The notes below the pieces were generated by a model. The model worked only from the letters and a program-made list of their open reading frames with translations. It searched no databases and was not told where the DNA came from. The position numbers and the translations under genes were made by a program. DNA of 64,000 nt. It comes from Piezodorus guildinii. Taxonomy: Eukaryota; Arthropoda; Insecta; Hemiptera; Pentatomidae. The DNA lies in contig CM041295.1 of the NCBI GenBank assembly GCA_023052935.1, positions 16,492,880 to 16,556,879 on the forward strand, written 5' to 3'. Of the stretch, positions 31,128-42,133 are shown piece by piece (the first letter of the stretch is position 1; the number at the start of each line of letters is the position of its first letter).

Positions 31128-31492
31128 TGTAGCAGCGGTGTCACATGACGCCGAAGCGGTTGGGTAAAGTTGGTTTGCTAATGTAATGCAGCATTGATTT
31201 TTGTATAAATTTAATATCTCCAAATTTTCAATTATTGTCTTCAGTTTAATTATTCATTATTTTTCTTACTATTATTGTTCTAATTATAAATTTATTTTAG
31301 CAAACCAACTATTACCTTCCTCAGAATGATATAGTATTTTTGATAATTGTTATCAATTGATAGAAACATATGGTGGATTTTGGCGGTTGGAAAAAAAGAT
31401 CTGAGGTTATACTTGTATTAAATAAAGTGTTGTTTGTGTGAAACTGTGTACGTTATTAAATTATTTAATAATAATTTTAGCAACACGCTAAA
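31128..31492 (+). repeat. 3' LTR
   Basis: 365 bp. It differs from the 5' LTR at three positions (GCAGCA/GCAGCT, TTTTGT/TTTTAT, AAACCA/AAACTA) plus an extra 13 bp near its end (ATTTAATAATAATTTTAG region). Confidence 0.93.
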
Positions 31493-31752
31493 ATTCCATG
31501 AAAAACTCCATTCCCACTCTAATCCACTGGTTTTCATTCTGTCTTCCTCATAAATTCCTGATAACACCTCCGAGGCGTCTGAAAAGAAGATGGCCCCGAG
31601 ACCTTCTAGTTTAGGATATATTTCGAGTGCTGCCAATGTGTGGTGTCTCTATATGTATTTCATGTCAATTTACCAAATTTCCATCATATTTACTTGATGT
31701 ATTTTGTATATAGTTGTAAATATCAATAACTATGTTTAAAATGAAAAAAAAA
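31493..31752 (+). mobile_element. LINE-B 3' end, downstream of gypsy insertion
   Basis: Resumes with the ATTC duplicate and CATGAAAAACTCCATTCCC, runs through the PPRRLKRRWPRDLLV end and the 3' UTR (GTATATAGTTGTAAATATCA), and ends in an A run at about 31743-31752. It joins 26288-26716 to form one LINE-B copy. Confidence 0.88.
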
Positions 31753-32045
31753 CTTTAATGTTAGATTGTGGATGAGCCCTCTAAGAGATAGGGCTTAACG
31801 GAGGATGTACCCGCGGGTTTTGGAAGAAGTCGGAAGAAGACTAAGCAGAATACTTCTAATGGCCGTTGTTAGAGTGGGCCATGTAATTAGGCGAGAGAGA
31901 GGGGCAGGTGGGCCAAACGTCACTTAGAGCAGAGGCCCCGTCGGGAAAAATAGGAATCTCGGGGTATAAGGGCTCTTGATAAGGGTTCGCTTCGAGGGCT
32001 TAAGCTCGTGACAACATTACTCCCGGCATATTTTAATTAAGTGCT
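31753..32045. other. GC-richer island, unclassified
   Basis: Contains GGATGTACCCGCGGG and AGAGGCCCCGTCGGG. No frame with a known domain. Possibly an LTR or UTR piece. Confidence 0.3.
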
Positions 32046-32520
32046 AAAATCATGCAACGTTAATTAAGATATGTGTTGTGATTATCAGAGACCTTTTTAT
32101 GACCGCAGTTTTACTGCGATTGTCCAATAAGGAAGATAGAATCACTTGTTCAAGCTTGGGTAATAGTTGAAGAGTTTTCAGATATCGGCATCTTTTAGAC
32201 TTTTTTGATCTATAAAATTTAAAAGAGTGAGTAACCTTTCCTCTCTCCCAAAATATGGAATGAGAATTATAATAAACAATTGTATTAAATCCTATTTTTT
32301 AAGTATTTATTTTTATGTTAATTTTAGATCGAATTAGAGTTTCTAATAAGGAATTAGTCCTTAATTAAATCACAATTAATTGTAACTAACGGAGAGAAAA
32401 CGAAAAGGAGCATTGATTGCATAAATTCTTATCTTCCAAATTACTGTAATATAATTTTATAAAACATATGTTGCATTTTTTCACTCAATTTTTAGTTTCC
32501 ACAGGTAAAATAACAGAATA
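32046..32520. other. AT-rich stretch, no gene seen
   Basis: Nothing supported. Confidence 0.5.
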
Positions 32521-32524
32521 AATA

Positions 32525-32600
32525 ATTATTATGATGAAGCCAGGATTCGAACTCAATCGGAGAACTGCTGCATGGTGCTGTATCCACTAGTCATTATGAA
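32525..32600 (-). repeat. tRNA-like head of a SINE
   Basis: On the minus strand GACTAGTGGATACAGCACC is followed by GATTGAGTTCGAATCCTGGC. The second contains a good B box (GAGTTCGAATCC), and the first resembles an A box region. It does not fold into a complete tRNA with matching acceptor arms, so it is a tRNA-derived SINE head, not a tRNA gene. Confidence 0.5.
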
Positions 32601-32857
32601 AATCAATATGTTAATAAGATAACAAATTAATGTTTGTTTTTCAAATCATCAGGGCGAATACAAGAAATACTATTCTAATGTTAGCAAATGTAGATAACTC
32701 CTTTTCCAAATAAACTTGCCTAGATGGTAAGCCTTAACTATGAGGATTGTGATTTATAAATTAAAACACTTCAAAGAATTAGTAATAAATAAACCATATG
32801 TTTTAGAGAATATTATCAGACAAGTGAAAAAGGAATAATTTCATCAGATAAATAATA

Positions 32858-33130
32858 TTGGGTTGTAAAATAATTTCGTAGCGTTTCAATAAAAACTTGA
32901 GATTTTCGTAAATATTTTTTATCAATTATATATGACCCATTTTGGTCTATTGCATGTTGCAATCTAACAGGTATTTTTTTTAAATTTAGCCATCATCAAC
33001 AGTTGTAGTAAGACCCGAGCGCTTTGTGTCTTTCGAGTAAAAATATCCGGTTCTGAAACGAATAAAACAATTACGGACTGTAATTTCTTCTAAGGCATTA
33101 TCGCCATACACACTGAAAATTTTGTCAACC
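32858..33130 (-). mobile_element. mariner deletion derivative (non-cecropia type)
   Basis: TA precedes TTGGGTTGTAAAATAATTTC at 32858. On the minus strand, from about 33128, the translation reads VYGDNALEEITVRNCFIRF and SGLTTTVDDG, the helix-turn-helix and linker of a mariner. It passes directly to LQHAIDQNGSYIID and a stop, the usual C-terminus. The whole catalytic middle is missing. The N-terminal side has no visible second terminal repeat. The wording differs from the cecropia-like copies. Confidence 0.7.
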
Positions 33131-34190
33131 GTAAGTGCAGCAGATTAAGGGCTACAGGTGCAGTATTTATCGCAATGCATACTGATTCACATCCAACGAC
33201 CGTGCAAGGCGGTGAATAGTCATAGGTCATGCCCAGCCGGCACTTTTTCATTTTGTGATCGATACCCCAAGGTCGCTCCTCGGCTGAAATGACATGATAA
33301 ATTATGCTGCCACAGCCGTGGTTCGGACCCAGAACATGGAAAAGAGACTTGTGGTAGACCACCACAACTAGACCACAGACTTGTGCTAGACCAAATCTTT
33401 ACTGATAAATTACTTTGTTTTTCGATTGAACTTACTCAGAAATCCAGAATACTTTCCAGTACTCTTAGCTATTTGCTACTTCTTTCAGTTAATAGAGACC
33501 AGATTTCCACGATTTTGCGCGATCCATTCGCTTGCGTGTAACAGCTTCAAACCCGGAAAACTATCCGATTCGACTAGGGATATTAATCCCTAATATATTA
33601 ATATTACAACTTTATACTGCACAAAATTTTAAGTTTTGCTCTTTTTGGACTAAATTGGTCGTTTTTTTTAATTTTTATTGCATAGATTCTTTAATTCTTA
33701 CTTCACACACCAGATTTTTAAAGCATTTCTTTATAGTATAGTAAAAGTTCTTTCGAGAACTTTATAGTAACATAGACCATTTGACAAAATGGTCAACCCA
33801 GAACTTTTTCGCAGTGGAAACTTTGATAGAAGTTTTTATATCATTCATTTAACTTTTTAGAAACCCCTTAATAAAAGTCATTGCAATATAAATTTTATTA
33901 TGAAATTTTCGAACTAAAGGAAGGGTATACTTCTCTTGGAATGTTTTTGAGTTTATTGCGGTAGTGTTTTGTAGTTATTATAAAGTTACAAATATAAAAG
34001 TTTGTTGTATTATATCCCACCCAATAAAGCATAAAATCTGCTTTCAGTTACTACTTTTTTTTCAAGCTTTTCAAAAAGTAAAAAGGAAAGAAATAGAATA
34101 ATAATACTGTTAGATAGATGTGAGTATCATTCATTACAAATATTGATCCTCAAAGTTATCAAAAAAATAAGATAAAAATTATAAATAAAT
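33131..34190. other. stretch with no supported gene
   Basis: A 91-codon minus-strand frame at 33090-33365 overlaps the mariner edge and has no domain. The rest is AT-rich. Confidence 0.4.
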
Positions 34191-34202
34191 AAATATATGT
34201 AT

Positions 34203-34236
<34 letters not shown>

Positions 34237-34237
34237 A
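34191..34237. repeat. (TA)n microsatellite
   Basis: Imperfect TA run of about 45 bp. Confidence 0.95.
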
Positions 34238-34239
34238 AC

Positions 34240-35460
34240 TGTAAAGTGGTTTAAAACTTAAATTCCTTAAATGCCTGGGATGTTAGATTAGTTTTGTTGA
34301 CAAAATCGACAAAGCCAAGTGCTTGAAGTGCCACTTTACATTATGCATTTCGCACATTTTTACAGTTTCACCAAAAACGCCTGAAACGATTTCGATGAAA
34401 CTCAGGGTATAGGTTTAAAATCTATTGATCATTAACATCATATAAATTTAATTCTGATGGAAATGGTCTGACATGGTTTAAATCCCGATATTGTATGTTT
34501 CCTTCCTTAAAGGTGTCTTTAATTTTGTAGATTCTAAAAACTGAAACATTTCATCAAGTTAGCATTGAAAAAACAGGTAAATTTACAAGTCAACCGAACA
34601 AGATAACCAACTAATGAAATGAGCATTAACAAAATTGAAGTTAATTTTTTTTAATACAGTTGTAATTATCAATAAATATATATTTAAAAAACAGTTTTTT
34701 TTTAGTTTTAGAATAAATAAAGTCAGTAATAAGGATGCATAATATGCCATTGGAAAGCTAAATATTATTGAAAAAAAAATTTATATTACAGTCGTGGTCA
34801 AAGAAATTGCATCACCTTCGCTTTAATTTTTTATGGTAATTAATCTGATTCAATCAAATATATTTGTTTTTGTAAACTTATTTATACCATACGCTTAGTG
34901 AAATTAAGAAATAAAAAAAAAAATATGTTTCATAATTATTGGTGACTATTTTTAACTGGTACGAGAATATAAGTTTTAATTTTGGCGAAGTTAAAGCATT
35001 TTGCTATCAGAAACAAATAACACATTGAGATTGCATTAAGAGGAACAATTTTTACGGAAAACAGCGGTGACACAAATCAATAGTGGTCATAATTTTAAAA
35101 ATTAATATTATAACTCATTTTACAAGAGAACTTAAAATTCTATTTTTTAATTGATCTGTGTGTGCTTTTCGATAATTTTTAATATATAATATTATTTTTT
35201 TGTGTAATCAGCATTTTTTTAAAAGTAGATTTTTGGAATTTATTTTTTTTTTGGTGATGCAATTTCTATGACCTCGACTGTAAATACAAAGGGGATAAAA
35301 CCAAGCGATAGTTGTTACATATCTTATAATAATTTGTAATGTTAGATTATTTAAAGAAATGTACGATCGATGTTTATTCTAGCTTAATTCAAAACCTCTC
35401 AAATTGCTTTCAATAACGGTAAGGTAAGTGAAAGTCGTGTGTTGCGCGCAACAGATTTTT
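34240..35460 (+). repeat. R-A repeat, invaded by LINE-B tail and a Tc1-type MITE
   Basis: R-A blocks run from TGCCACTTTACATTATGCAT through TGGAAATGGTCTGACATGG to ATGCCATTGGAAAGCTAAAT. They resume after the MITE and end GGTAAGTGAAAGTCGTGTG with a tail to 35460. A 50-bp LINE-B 3' end (TACAGTTGTAATTATCAATA) lies at about 34650-34697, and the MITE at 34789-35280. Confidence 0.85.
34789..35280. mobile_element. Tc1/mariner-type MITE
   Basis: 492 bp, flanked by TA (34787-34788 and 35281-35282). Terminal inverted repeats are 28 bp with two mismatches: CAGTCGTGGTCAAAGAAATT on the left and CAGTCGAGGTCATAGAAATT read inward from the right, both followed by GCATCACC. No coding capacity. A second, eroded copy begins at 46794. 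Confidence 0.93.
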
Positions 35461-35963
35461 TTTTTTATTCACTTCATTTTATTTCCCCTTTTTTCAAAAC
35501 TGAAAAAAAAAAAAAAAAAAATGACTCATTTTTATCGCTTTTTATTTCTTAATGATCAGACTGAAGTTAAAGCTAGCTCCAGTAGTCCCATCGATCATTC
35601 ATTCATTGAAGCCTAGAAGACAAGAAAATCTTTGCGCAGACATATTACGTCCCTCTTGGCTTTCGGGAAATTGATGAAAATCACTGTCATCTTTTGCTCA
35701 GTAAGGAAAAACAGGGATTTGGAGAGTGGTATCAAGTTTATCCCTCACATCTCCTATCCTTTCCCCACTAATCCATCTTCTTTTTTCTTCTTGATTAAAG
35801 GGATTGGAAAGGTAGCTTTGTTTTTCTTTAGTTCACCTTCAATTTCGCTTCTTTTTTTATTATTTTTTTATTTTTTTATTTCTGTCTCACTCTCTCTCTT
35901 TAATTTTAAATTGAAAAAAAAAAATTAAATTTACATTAAAATTAATTGAGGATTAATTGAGGC

Positions 35964-36000
<37 letters not shown>

Positions 36001-36819
36001 GCAATATTATGAAATTTAGAAGAGTTGTTAATAAGTTGTTTCCATAAAAAATATGAACTAGAAATGTTAATTTCTAAAAGTCTGCTAAGAAAGAACTATA
36101 TTGAGCTTCGACATTTTAATGTATTTATTAATATTATTTTTTACTACAACCACTTAATTATATTTGCTTTTTCTCACTTTTTTTTTTCTTCTTTCCGTCT
36201 TACTCTCTCACTTTAATTTTAAATTGAAAAAAAAAAAAAAAATTGGAATTTTCATTACAATTTTTCACAGCAGTCGCTCGTAGTGTAGGATTAACTGAGA
36301 TAACCCGACAAATCTAATCTGCAACTAATTATAATTGCTTGAACAAGCAAATTTTCATTTCAATTTTAAAATTCGATTAAAAAGGAATTTTATTGAGCTT
36401 TGATATTTTAATGTATCTATTAATATTATTATTACAACAACCACTTGATTATATTTGCTTTTATTTACACTCCAACTTGGTTTAAGATTTCGTAGAATAA
36501 CACACGACTTTGATTTACCTCTGTTGTTAAAAACCTTTAAATAATGTTTGATAATGAAAAAAAAAGTTTAAGGAATCACAATGAGTTTCGAAGGATATCT
36601 ATTTTAGATTATCGGATCTAGGAATAGAAATGAATCATCTACAAGAAACACTATTCATCAATTTACATCCCTTGGAGAACATTTTTTTCCCAAAATCCAT
36701 ACCCATATTTTCTTCTCTTATTCTATTCAGCGTTCTCGGGAAAACAATTTTAAACTGGGAAACATTTCTACTCTTTCTCATTCAGTTGGTTATAAATATT
36801 TTATTCTTTTCTTTTTTTT
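35461..36819. repeat. homopolymer-rich stretch with local direct repeats
   Basis: Dominated by A and T runs (for example A runs at 35504-35520 and 35970-35996). ATTGAGCTTCGACATTTTAA at about 36101 recurs as ATTGAGCTTTGATATTTTAA at about 36393, each followed by TGTAT/C TATTAATATTATT and CAACCACTT. A second pair, CTCTCTTTAATTTTAAATTG at about 35893 and CTCTCACTTTAATTTTAAAT at about 36204, precedes A runs. These look like tandem duplications of a poly-A-ending unit. Long lysine/phenylalanine-rich frames here are composition artefacts. Confidence 0.55.
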
Positions 36820-37045
36820 CGATGGCGCGACAAGCCGTGTAATGTGCTGGGAGAATACATTCTCATCACTCCCAACGCCTATTTTTGTGAGTGGCCACCA
36901 GTCGGCTGACCGGCCTCACATACCCGGGGAATCTCCATTTAATTAAATGCTTGAGAAAAAGCGGACGGAGAAAACCTCCTGCGGGACTGGGATTCGAACT
37001 CACAACCTATGCCGTGGGAGGCTAGCGCGCCTAGGTATTGTTAAA
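36820..37045 (-). repeat. tRNA-derived SINE
   Basis: On the minus strand the head reads GCGCGCTAGCCTCCCACGG then GTTGTGAGTTCGAATCCCAG. It has an A-box-like region and a strong B box (GTTCGAATCC) with tRNA-like spacing. About 150 bp of unrelated body follows (CCGTCCGCTTTTTCTCAAGC, CCGGGTATGTGAGGCCGG). No poly-A tail is obvious on the far side. Confidence 0.6.
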
Positions 37046-37049
37046 TCTA

Positions 37050-37820
37050 GTGTAGGCATAATATTAATAGTAGTGTAAGAGTCCTGTATACCCAATTCAA
37101 AACCAATTAGTTTTATTATTTTAACCTGAACGTGATAGAACCAGAATGGTAACAATCTAACTATATCCCGGATATAAAATAAATTTTGAATCTATAGTCA
37201 AAGATGATTAAAAGGGCTGTTTTCCCATTATTGTATTTAGATTCATCTGTTGTCATGTATATCTTTGTTAATCTTACCTTTTAACCTAAAACGAAGCTGA
37301 TTTTTCTTTCCGAAAAATTAGATCCACAGAAAATACCTTTATAACAAACAGAGATTCAAATAAACTATTCGTTCTATTTAGTACGTTTTTTATAAGTGAT
37401 ACTAAATTTAAATATATTTATTTTTTTATCAAATATTAGAAACCCATAATTTAAATGGGATAAAATAATATCAGATCTGCAAGCAACAACAAAATATACA
37501 GGTTAAACAAAGTTTAATAAAATAAAATCCTACCGAATATTGTATTATGGCCTACCATAATTATAGATAAATATAATATGTATGTATATAATATTACCGA
37601 ATTTTAACACTAGGGAGTAATCCTATCTTATCAAGTGAAATATATTAAACCTATATAAACAGGTAATCCATCAATCTATTGATTAATAAAGACATAATAT
37701 AAACATAACGTTTTTTTAATTTTTATTATCTACCACTATACTATATACTATATTTGTATGCCATGATATACAATATTTAAAACAACATACTTAAATGCCG
37801 TTATGTTGTATCCTTCCCTT
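37050..37820. other. AT-rich stretch, no gene seen
   Basis: Nothing supported. Confidence 0.5.
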
Positions 37821-37824
<4 letters not shown>

Positions 37825-37873
<49 letters not shown>

Positions 37874-37889
37874 TTATTTTTTTTTTTTT
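37825..37889. repeat. (TA)n followed by T run
   Basis: TA run 37825-37869, then a T-rich run to 37889. Confidence 0.95.
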
Positions 37890-38437
37890 TTAACTCTTGC
37901 CACTCCGGTGGCGCAGCTTAAGCGTCATATAGAGGTTATTCAAGTAACTCCGATGTCGCTTGAGCGTATAATAGGTATAAATTTTACCTGCTCTAAAGAT
38001 AAATTATTTTTGCATTAAAATCCACGGAGCTTCTTAAATTTCACATGAAAAAAGCACCGGCGTGGTAAGTGTTAAACAAAATTGCTTTTAACAAAATTAA
38101 AAAAACATGTTTAGCATTATTTATATTTTCGGACATTTGTTTTCCTGGAAAAAAATAATTCCTCCTTTAGTTATTTAAAGTCTGTTAATTATTACCAACA
38201 AACAAAATTCAAGCAACTTCAATTTGAAAATTAAGCAATTAAGCCCTGTCAGACAATTTTAATGAGGATAATTCAATATAACGATTTATAAAAAGCTTCA
38301 AAATAATTCTTAACATTTTTCGAGGAAGTAAAAACAAAAGTCAAATCAATAATTAATTATACCTACGGCGAGGCTATTCTAATGAAAAAGTTGTTTCAAT
38401 TTCAAAAGCCAGTGGAGAAAAAAAAGAAAAGTCTAAA
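37890..38437. other. AT-rich stretch with a tRNA-like scrap
   Basis: GGTGGCGCAGCTTAAGCGTC at about 37908 resembles a tRNA D-arm/A box. No B box follows, so this may be a SINE scrap. The rest shows nothing. Confidence 0.3.
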
Positions 38438-38650
38438 AAATCAGGGTCTTCGGTTCAGTGCATATAGAGATCCGTTATTTTTCTAGGTTAACGGTCTTGG
38501 TAAGAGATCTAAAGATTGAGATCACGCTTAGCCGTCAGATTTTCCTCTCAGTTTTTGGTTACCCACTTTACAGAGGAGGGTGTGCCCCAGAAGAGTCTTC
38601 CTACCGCAGGTTCTTCCCACAGCAGAATTATGAAAATGAATAATTAATTT
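38438..38650 (+). repeat. SINE-like fragment
   Basis: GTTACCCACTTTACAGAGGA followed by GGGTGTGCCCCAG matches a block at 45950 (TACTCGCTTTACAGAGG, GGGGTGCCCCAGG). The shared sequence is about 45 bp. The tRNA-like part is only visible in the other copy. Confidence 0.4.
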
Positions 38651-38679
38651 TTTGTTTCTTAAATTAGTCTCCTGCCTCT

Positions 38680-38997
38680 TCGGGGTCCCAAGATACACCT
38701 CCGTGTCTCATTTTTATGGCGAGTTGAAGTGGCTTTACCTTTCCAATCGTCGCAAGTATTTCCTTGCGTCATTCCTTTAAAATTGTAAATAAGCTTTCTT
38801 TTTATTCTTTTTTATTTTTATTTCTTTGTGATAGTTGTTTCTTTCACATTTAAATATGTCTAGTTTATATGAGTAATTCTCAATTTGTTTATATGTAGTT
38901 AATATACTTTAAAGACTCCAAGCACACTTTGTACTTTATGTATTATTTATTCTAAAGGGACATGTCCCAGGATAATAAAGAATTTATTTGTTTATTT
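38680..38997 (+). mobile_element. LINE-E 3' end
   Basis: Shares GAAGTGGCTTTACCTTTCCA with the start of the LINE-E copy at 23895. It shares the terminal hairpin region ATTCTAAAGGGACATGTCCC with AGGATAATAAAGAATTTATT at its end. The middle is shortened relative to the 23895 copy. Confidence 0.7.
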
Positions 38998-39221
38998 ATT
39001 ATAATTGAAAATAAACAGAAACTTTGTTTAATTTTTTTTTTTTTATTCGTATTGATTCGTTTTGTAAGAACATATGATTCTATAGTTTTCGCTTATTCAA
39101 ATTGAGTCTGTTTCTTCATTGTTGGTGTTGTATAACTAGCAAAGTCTTGTATTGGGGCTTAAATATCCGGAGCTGTCTTTTAGTGATAAAACCTTGCTTA
39201 TGACTATGCCTACTCTGAAAT

Positions 39222-39223
<2 letters not shown>

Positions 39224-39256
<33 letters not shown>

Positions 39257-40130
39257 TCGTATATATTACAATTTGTCATTATAGACAATAATAATAGTGC
39301 TACAGGATCTCATTCATACAATATTTACAATATAAACAAAAGGAAAGTCAAATTACATAAAATAAAATCAAAATAAATAACGTATACAATAACAAAATTT
39401 ATAGACAAAATAAATACAAATAAATGAAGTTAACAAATAAATAAACAAAACATGTCACATTCATACCTATGTACAATATTTACAATCAGCTCGGGAACCC
39501 CAGACGGGGCTTGTCCCCCCACTTGTGGAAGGACAAGCAGAGTCCAAAGGATCCCAGCGCCTCCCTCTCAGCCGCATCACTGGTGAGAGCCAGCGGAAGC
39601 TAAGTGAGGGCGCCACAGCCACAATCACACCGCACATGAGAGGAGAATCTGACCAGTGTCAGAACTCCAGAATAGATGTTTACAATATGTCTCGGGGCCA
39701 CTGCCGTTTCAACCTTCTAGGAGGGTTGTATGGATGAGTGGAGCTGGATAGGGATTGTGCTAGAGGATTAGGATGATGAATGAGGTTCTGGTGGAATTTG
39801 GAAAATTTAGATGGAATCAGGTCTGAAATAAATGGAAATTAAGGTCGTGGTGTAAGGTATAGTTGGAGACATAATAAGGAGCATCTACTATTGTTCGGAG
39901 GACTTTGGATTGAAAGGATTGAATGCGTTTGATGTTAGAACGTTTGGCTGTCCCCCCAGTTCAAGTCCGTAGGTCCACATTGGTTTCAGTATTGTCTTGT
40001 AAAGTAATAATTTGTTGTCAACTGTAAGCTTAGATTTTCTGTTTAGTAGTCTGTATAACTGTCCGAATCGTCTGTTGAGTTCTTTTCGTTTAAGTCTTGT
40101 TTGTGGGTTCCATGTCAATCTTTTGTCTAG
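39224..40130 (-). mobile_element. LINE-C 3' fragment, Jockey-type
   Basis: Flanked by a perfect 13-bp target duplication, TACTCTGAAATTA (39211-39223 and 40131-40143). The minus strand ends in poly-A (a T run from 39224). The coding remnant (39700-40118) reads LTWNPQTRLKRKELNRRF, KLLLYKTILKPMWTYGLEL and a final PPRRLKRQWPRDI-like end through frameshifts. It is related to LINE-B but clearly a separate subfamily with a longer 3' UTR (39255-39700, partly GC-rich). Confidence 0.93.
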
Positions 40131-40345
40131 TACTCTGAAATTAGACTTTAAAGCCTATATGCCAACAATCTATCCTTTTACAAGCTTGATTAAGTGCAAT
40201 AATTCCATCATATTAAACCTGTCTTTATGTTTATATGGAACAATAATTCTTTCATTGAAAAGATTTTTATTATTAAAGAATCATAGTTCAAGGAATAGGT
40301 CTTACAATTGTGATGTAGATGAGTCTTTTGTAATATACTGGAAGT

Positions 40346-40434
40346 TTTGAACGTTTGTCTAGTAAGTGTTGTTGTAATCGATATCTTCGAGCAGTTTCTT
40401 GTCGTTTCAGTCTTGTGAACAATAAATTTAAATT
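40346..40434 (-). mobile_element. LINE-B RT fragment
   Basis: The minus strand encodes the TRLKRQET.RRYRLQQHLLDK block. It is only about 90 bp, truncated at both ends. Confidence 0.65.
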
Positions 40435-40831
40435 TGTTTTAAAACGCTTTTATAGTATCTGGATTTCATAAAAATTTTGAAAACTGACAAATATTAAACT
40501 CAAACCTTAACTGTAACATACAGATAAATAAATTAATCAGGAGGTCTTTAAACGATCAATACTTATTTAATAAGCTTGTGATTTGGTAATTACTAATTTG
40601 GATTTATAGACATTGATGATAATAATCTTGCTCTAAGCTACTGAGATATCCGATATATAATGGATACCTTGGGCCAGACGTTGATGTGTAATAATCCCTA
40701 GTAATTATTGACTTTGGCGGATAAATGCTAATAGATGCAATTATTCTGGAATATATTACTAGAACCGAAGGCGGCTTTGTCTTTAACTGAACATCTGACT
40801 CAACAACTAACAAATGATGTCCTTTTAATAA
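40435..40831. other. AT-rich stretch, no gene seen
   Basis: Nothing supported. Confidence 0.45.
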
Positions 40832-40965
40832 TAATAAAGTCTTCGTTTATTCTTGGACAAGTCCCTTAAGAATAATATTGCAGAAAAAATAATTTGAAAC
40901 TTCAGTTTCTTAGAGTTAAAAAACAAACAGAAAACAACTTAAATAACCAAGAAAATTATTCAATA
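40832..40965 (-). mobile_element. LINE-E 3' terminal fragment
   Basis: Reverse complement of the LINE-E end, with ATTCTTGGACAAGTCCCTTA covering the terminal hairpin and AATAATAATAAAG as tail. Confidence 0.7.
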
Positions 40966-41529
40966 CTAATAACTTTTTTTTTAAATATGTTTATTGAGAT
41001 GTATTTCAAGTGTTACAAATTAACTGTTAGCTTTAAATAATAAATTAGAAAAAAATAGACTAATAAAATAATAATCAAAAGCAATTTACAATGCCAAAAT
41101 GAAATATGATAATAAATAATCTCTCTGCTTTATTTTCTTATTTTTATTGAAATTTGCAAATCTATTTAGATTTTAAGATCGAAAGAGCGTTTTAGTGACG
41201 AATATCAGAAGTAATAGAATTCCATAAGGACAAGGATCGGATCCGTCAAAAGCTAAGACTCGATATAGCATAAATTACAGGTATGAATTATATCGGGTTA
41301 CAGAATTTATATTATTTATTATTACTTTCACATTTAAAATTATTTTTCATGATAACATTAGTTTTATGTTTTGAAGTTTGTTAATTACTTGTAATTGTTA
41401 TATTCATGGCGTCCCTTATGTCACGGGAATAATTGATAGAGTTCATGTTAGACCTCAAGGGAACAGGTAAGCCTTCATATATAAACTATTTTTTATTAAG
41501 AGTTATTTAAGAGTCATTTTTTATATTTC
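40966..41529. other. AT-rich stretch, no gene seen
   Basis: Nothing supported. Confidence 0.45.
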
Positions 41530-41532
41530 TTA

Positions 41533-41580
<48 letters not shown>

Positions 41581-41584
41581 TATA
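41530..41584. repeat. (TA)n microsatellite
   Basis: TA run with small interruptions, about 55 bp. Confidence 0.95.
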
Positions 41585-42133
41585 AATGATAACGCGATTT
41601 CGATTTCCACGAACTCCTTCTAAACTACAGAACAGATTTTCATAAGGTTTTACTATCATTTATAGCATTGTTTCCTAAAGGTTTAAAAGTAAAATACAGT
41701 ACAATTAGCTTTTATATAAAGGGGAAGAATGAATTTTCTGCAACCAGGTCAACATATTATTTCTGAAACATAATTTGTAATATAGACGTATAATATACCG
41801 TTAAAAAGCGCAAGATTTGTAAAAAGGAAATATGAATAAAAGAAATCGTACAAGTTAATTCAAAGTTGCTGTAAGCTCATAAACATATGTTATTGGGAAA
41901 GAGGGAGGTTATTATAGTTAAATTTAGCCACTGCCGTACAGTACACGATCCTGTTATATTCTTCCAATCAGTACGGGAGATTTCAGAAACAATATTACGT
42001 ACTGGAAAGTAACTAAGTTGTTAATGTAAATGGTAAATTGTAATAAATCCATTAACTTAATTATTTATTTTTTTTACTATTTCACGACCTTCAGTTAACT
42101 AAATGGGATTCATATAGAAACTTAATTTAACTT
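41585..42133 (+). repeat. TE 5'-end-like piece and decayed R-A 3' part
   Basis: ATGATAACGCGATTTCG...AACTCCTTCTAAAC...GATTTTCATAAGG near 41586 parallels ATGATAGC...AACTCCTAAAC...GATTTTGATATGG near 43143, so the two share an unidentified repeat. From about 41785 the sequence follows R-A (ATATAGACGTATAATATACC, then TATAGAAACTTAATTTAA). It ends where LINE-B is inserted. Confidence 0.45.

Larger units (their letters stand above)
26717..31492 (+). mobile_element. CsRn1-like Ty3/gypsy LTR retrotransposon, near-intact
   Basis: A 4776-bp element with 352- and 365-bp LTRs, 4-bp target duplication ATTC (26713-26716 and 31493-31496), primer-binding site, gag, protease, RT-RNase H-integrase and polypurine tract. 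The CHCC form of the gag zinc knuckle and the primer site TGGTGACCCCGACGAG fit the CsRn1 clade, where tRNA-Trp is the described primer. No envelope gene is present. The LTRs differ by three substitutions and a 13-bp indel, so the insertion is young. The only coding lesion I see is a frame change between protease and RT. It interrupts LINE-B. Confidence 0.95.

Noticed and set aside
31128..31492. Possible envelope gene between pol and the 3' LTR
   Set aside because: The pol stop codon abuts the LTR, so there is no room for env. This is a retrotransposon of the gag-pol type.
32525..32600. Possible genuine tRNA gene
   Set aside because: The B box is good, but the acceptor and anticodon arms do not pair properly. 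Better explained as a SINE head.
35428..36216. Phe/Ser/Lys-rich frames looking like membrane proteins
   Set aside because: Produced by T and A homopolymers and pyrimidine runs. No stable domain and repeated locally.
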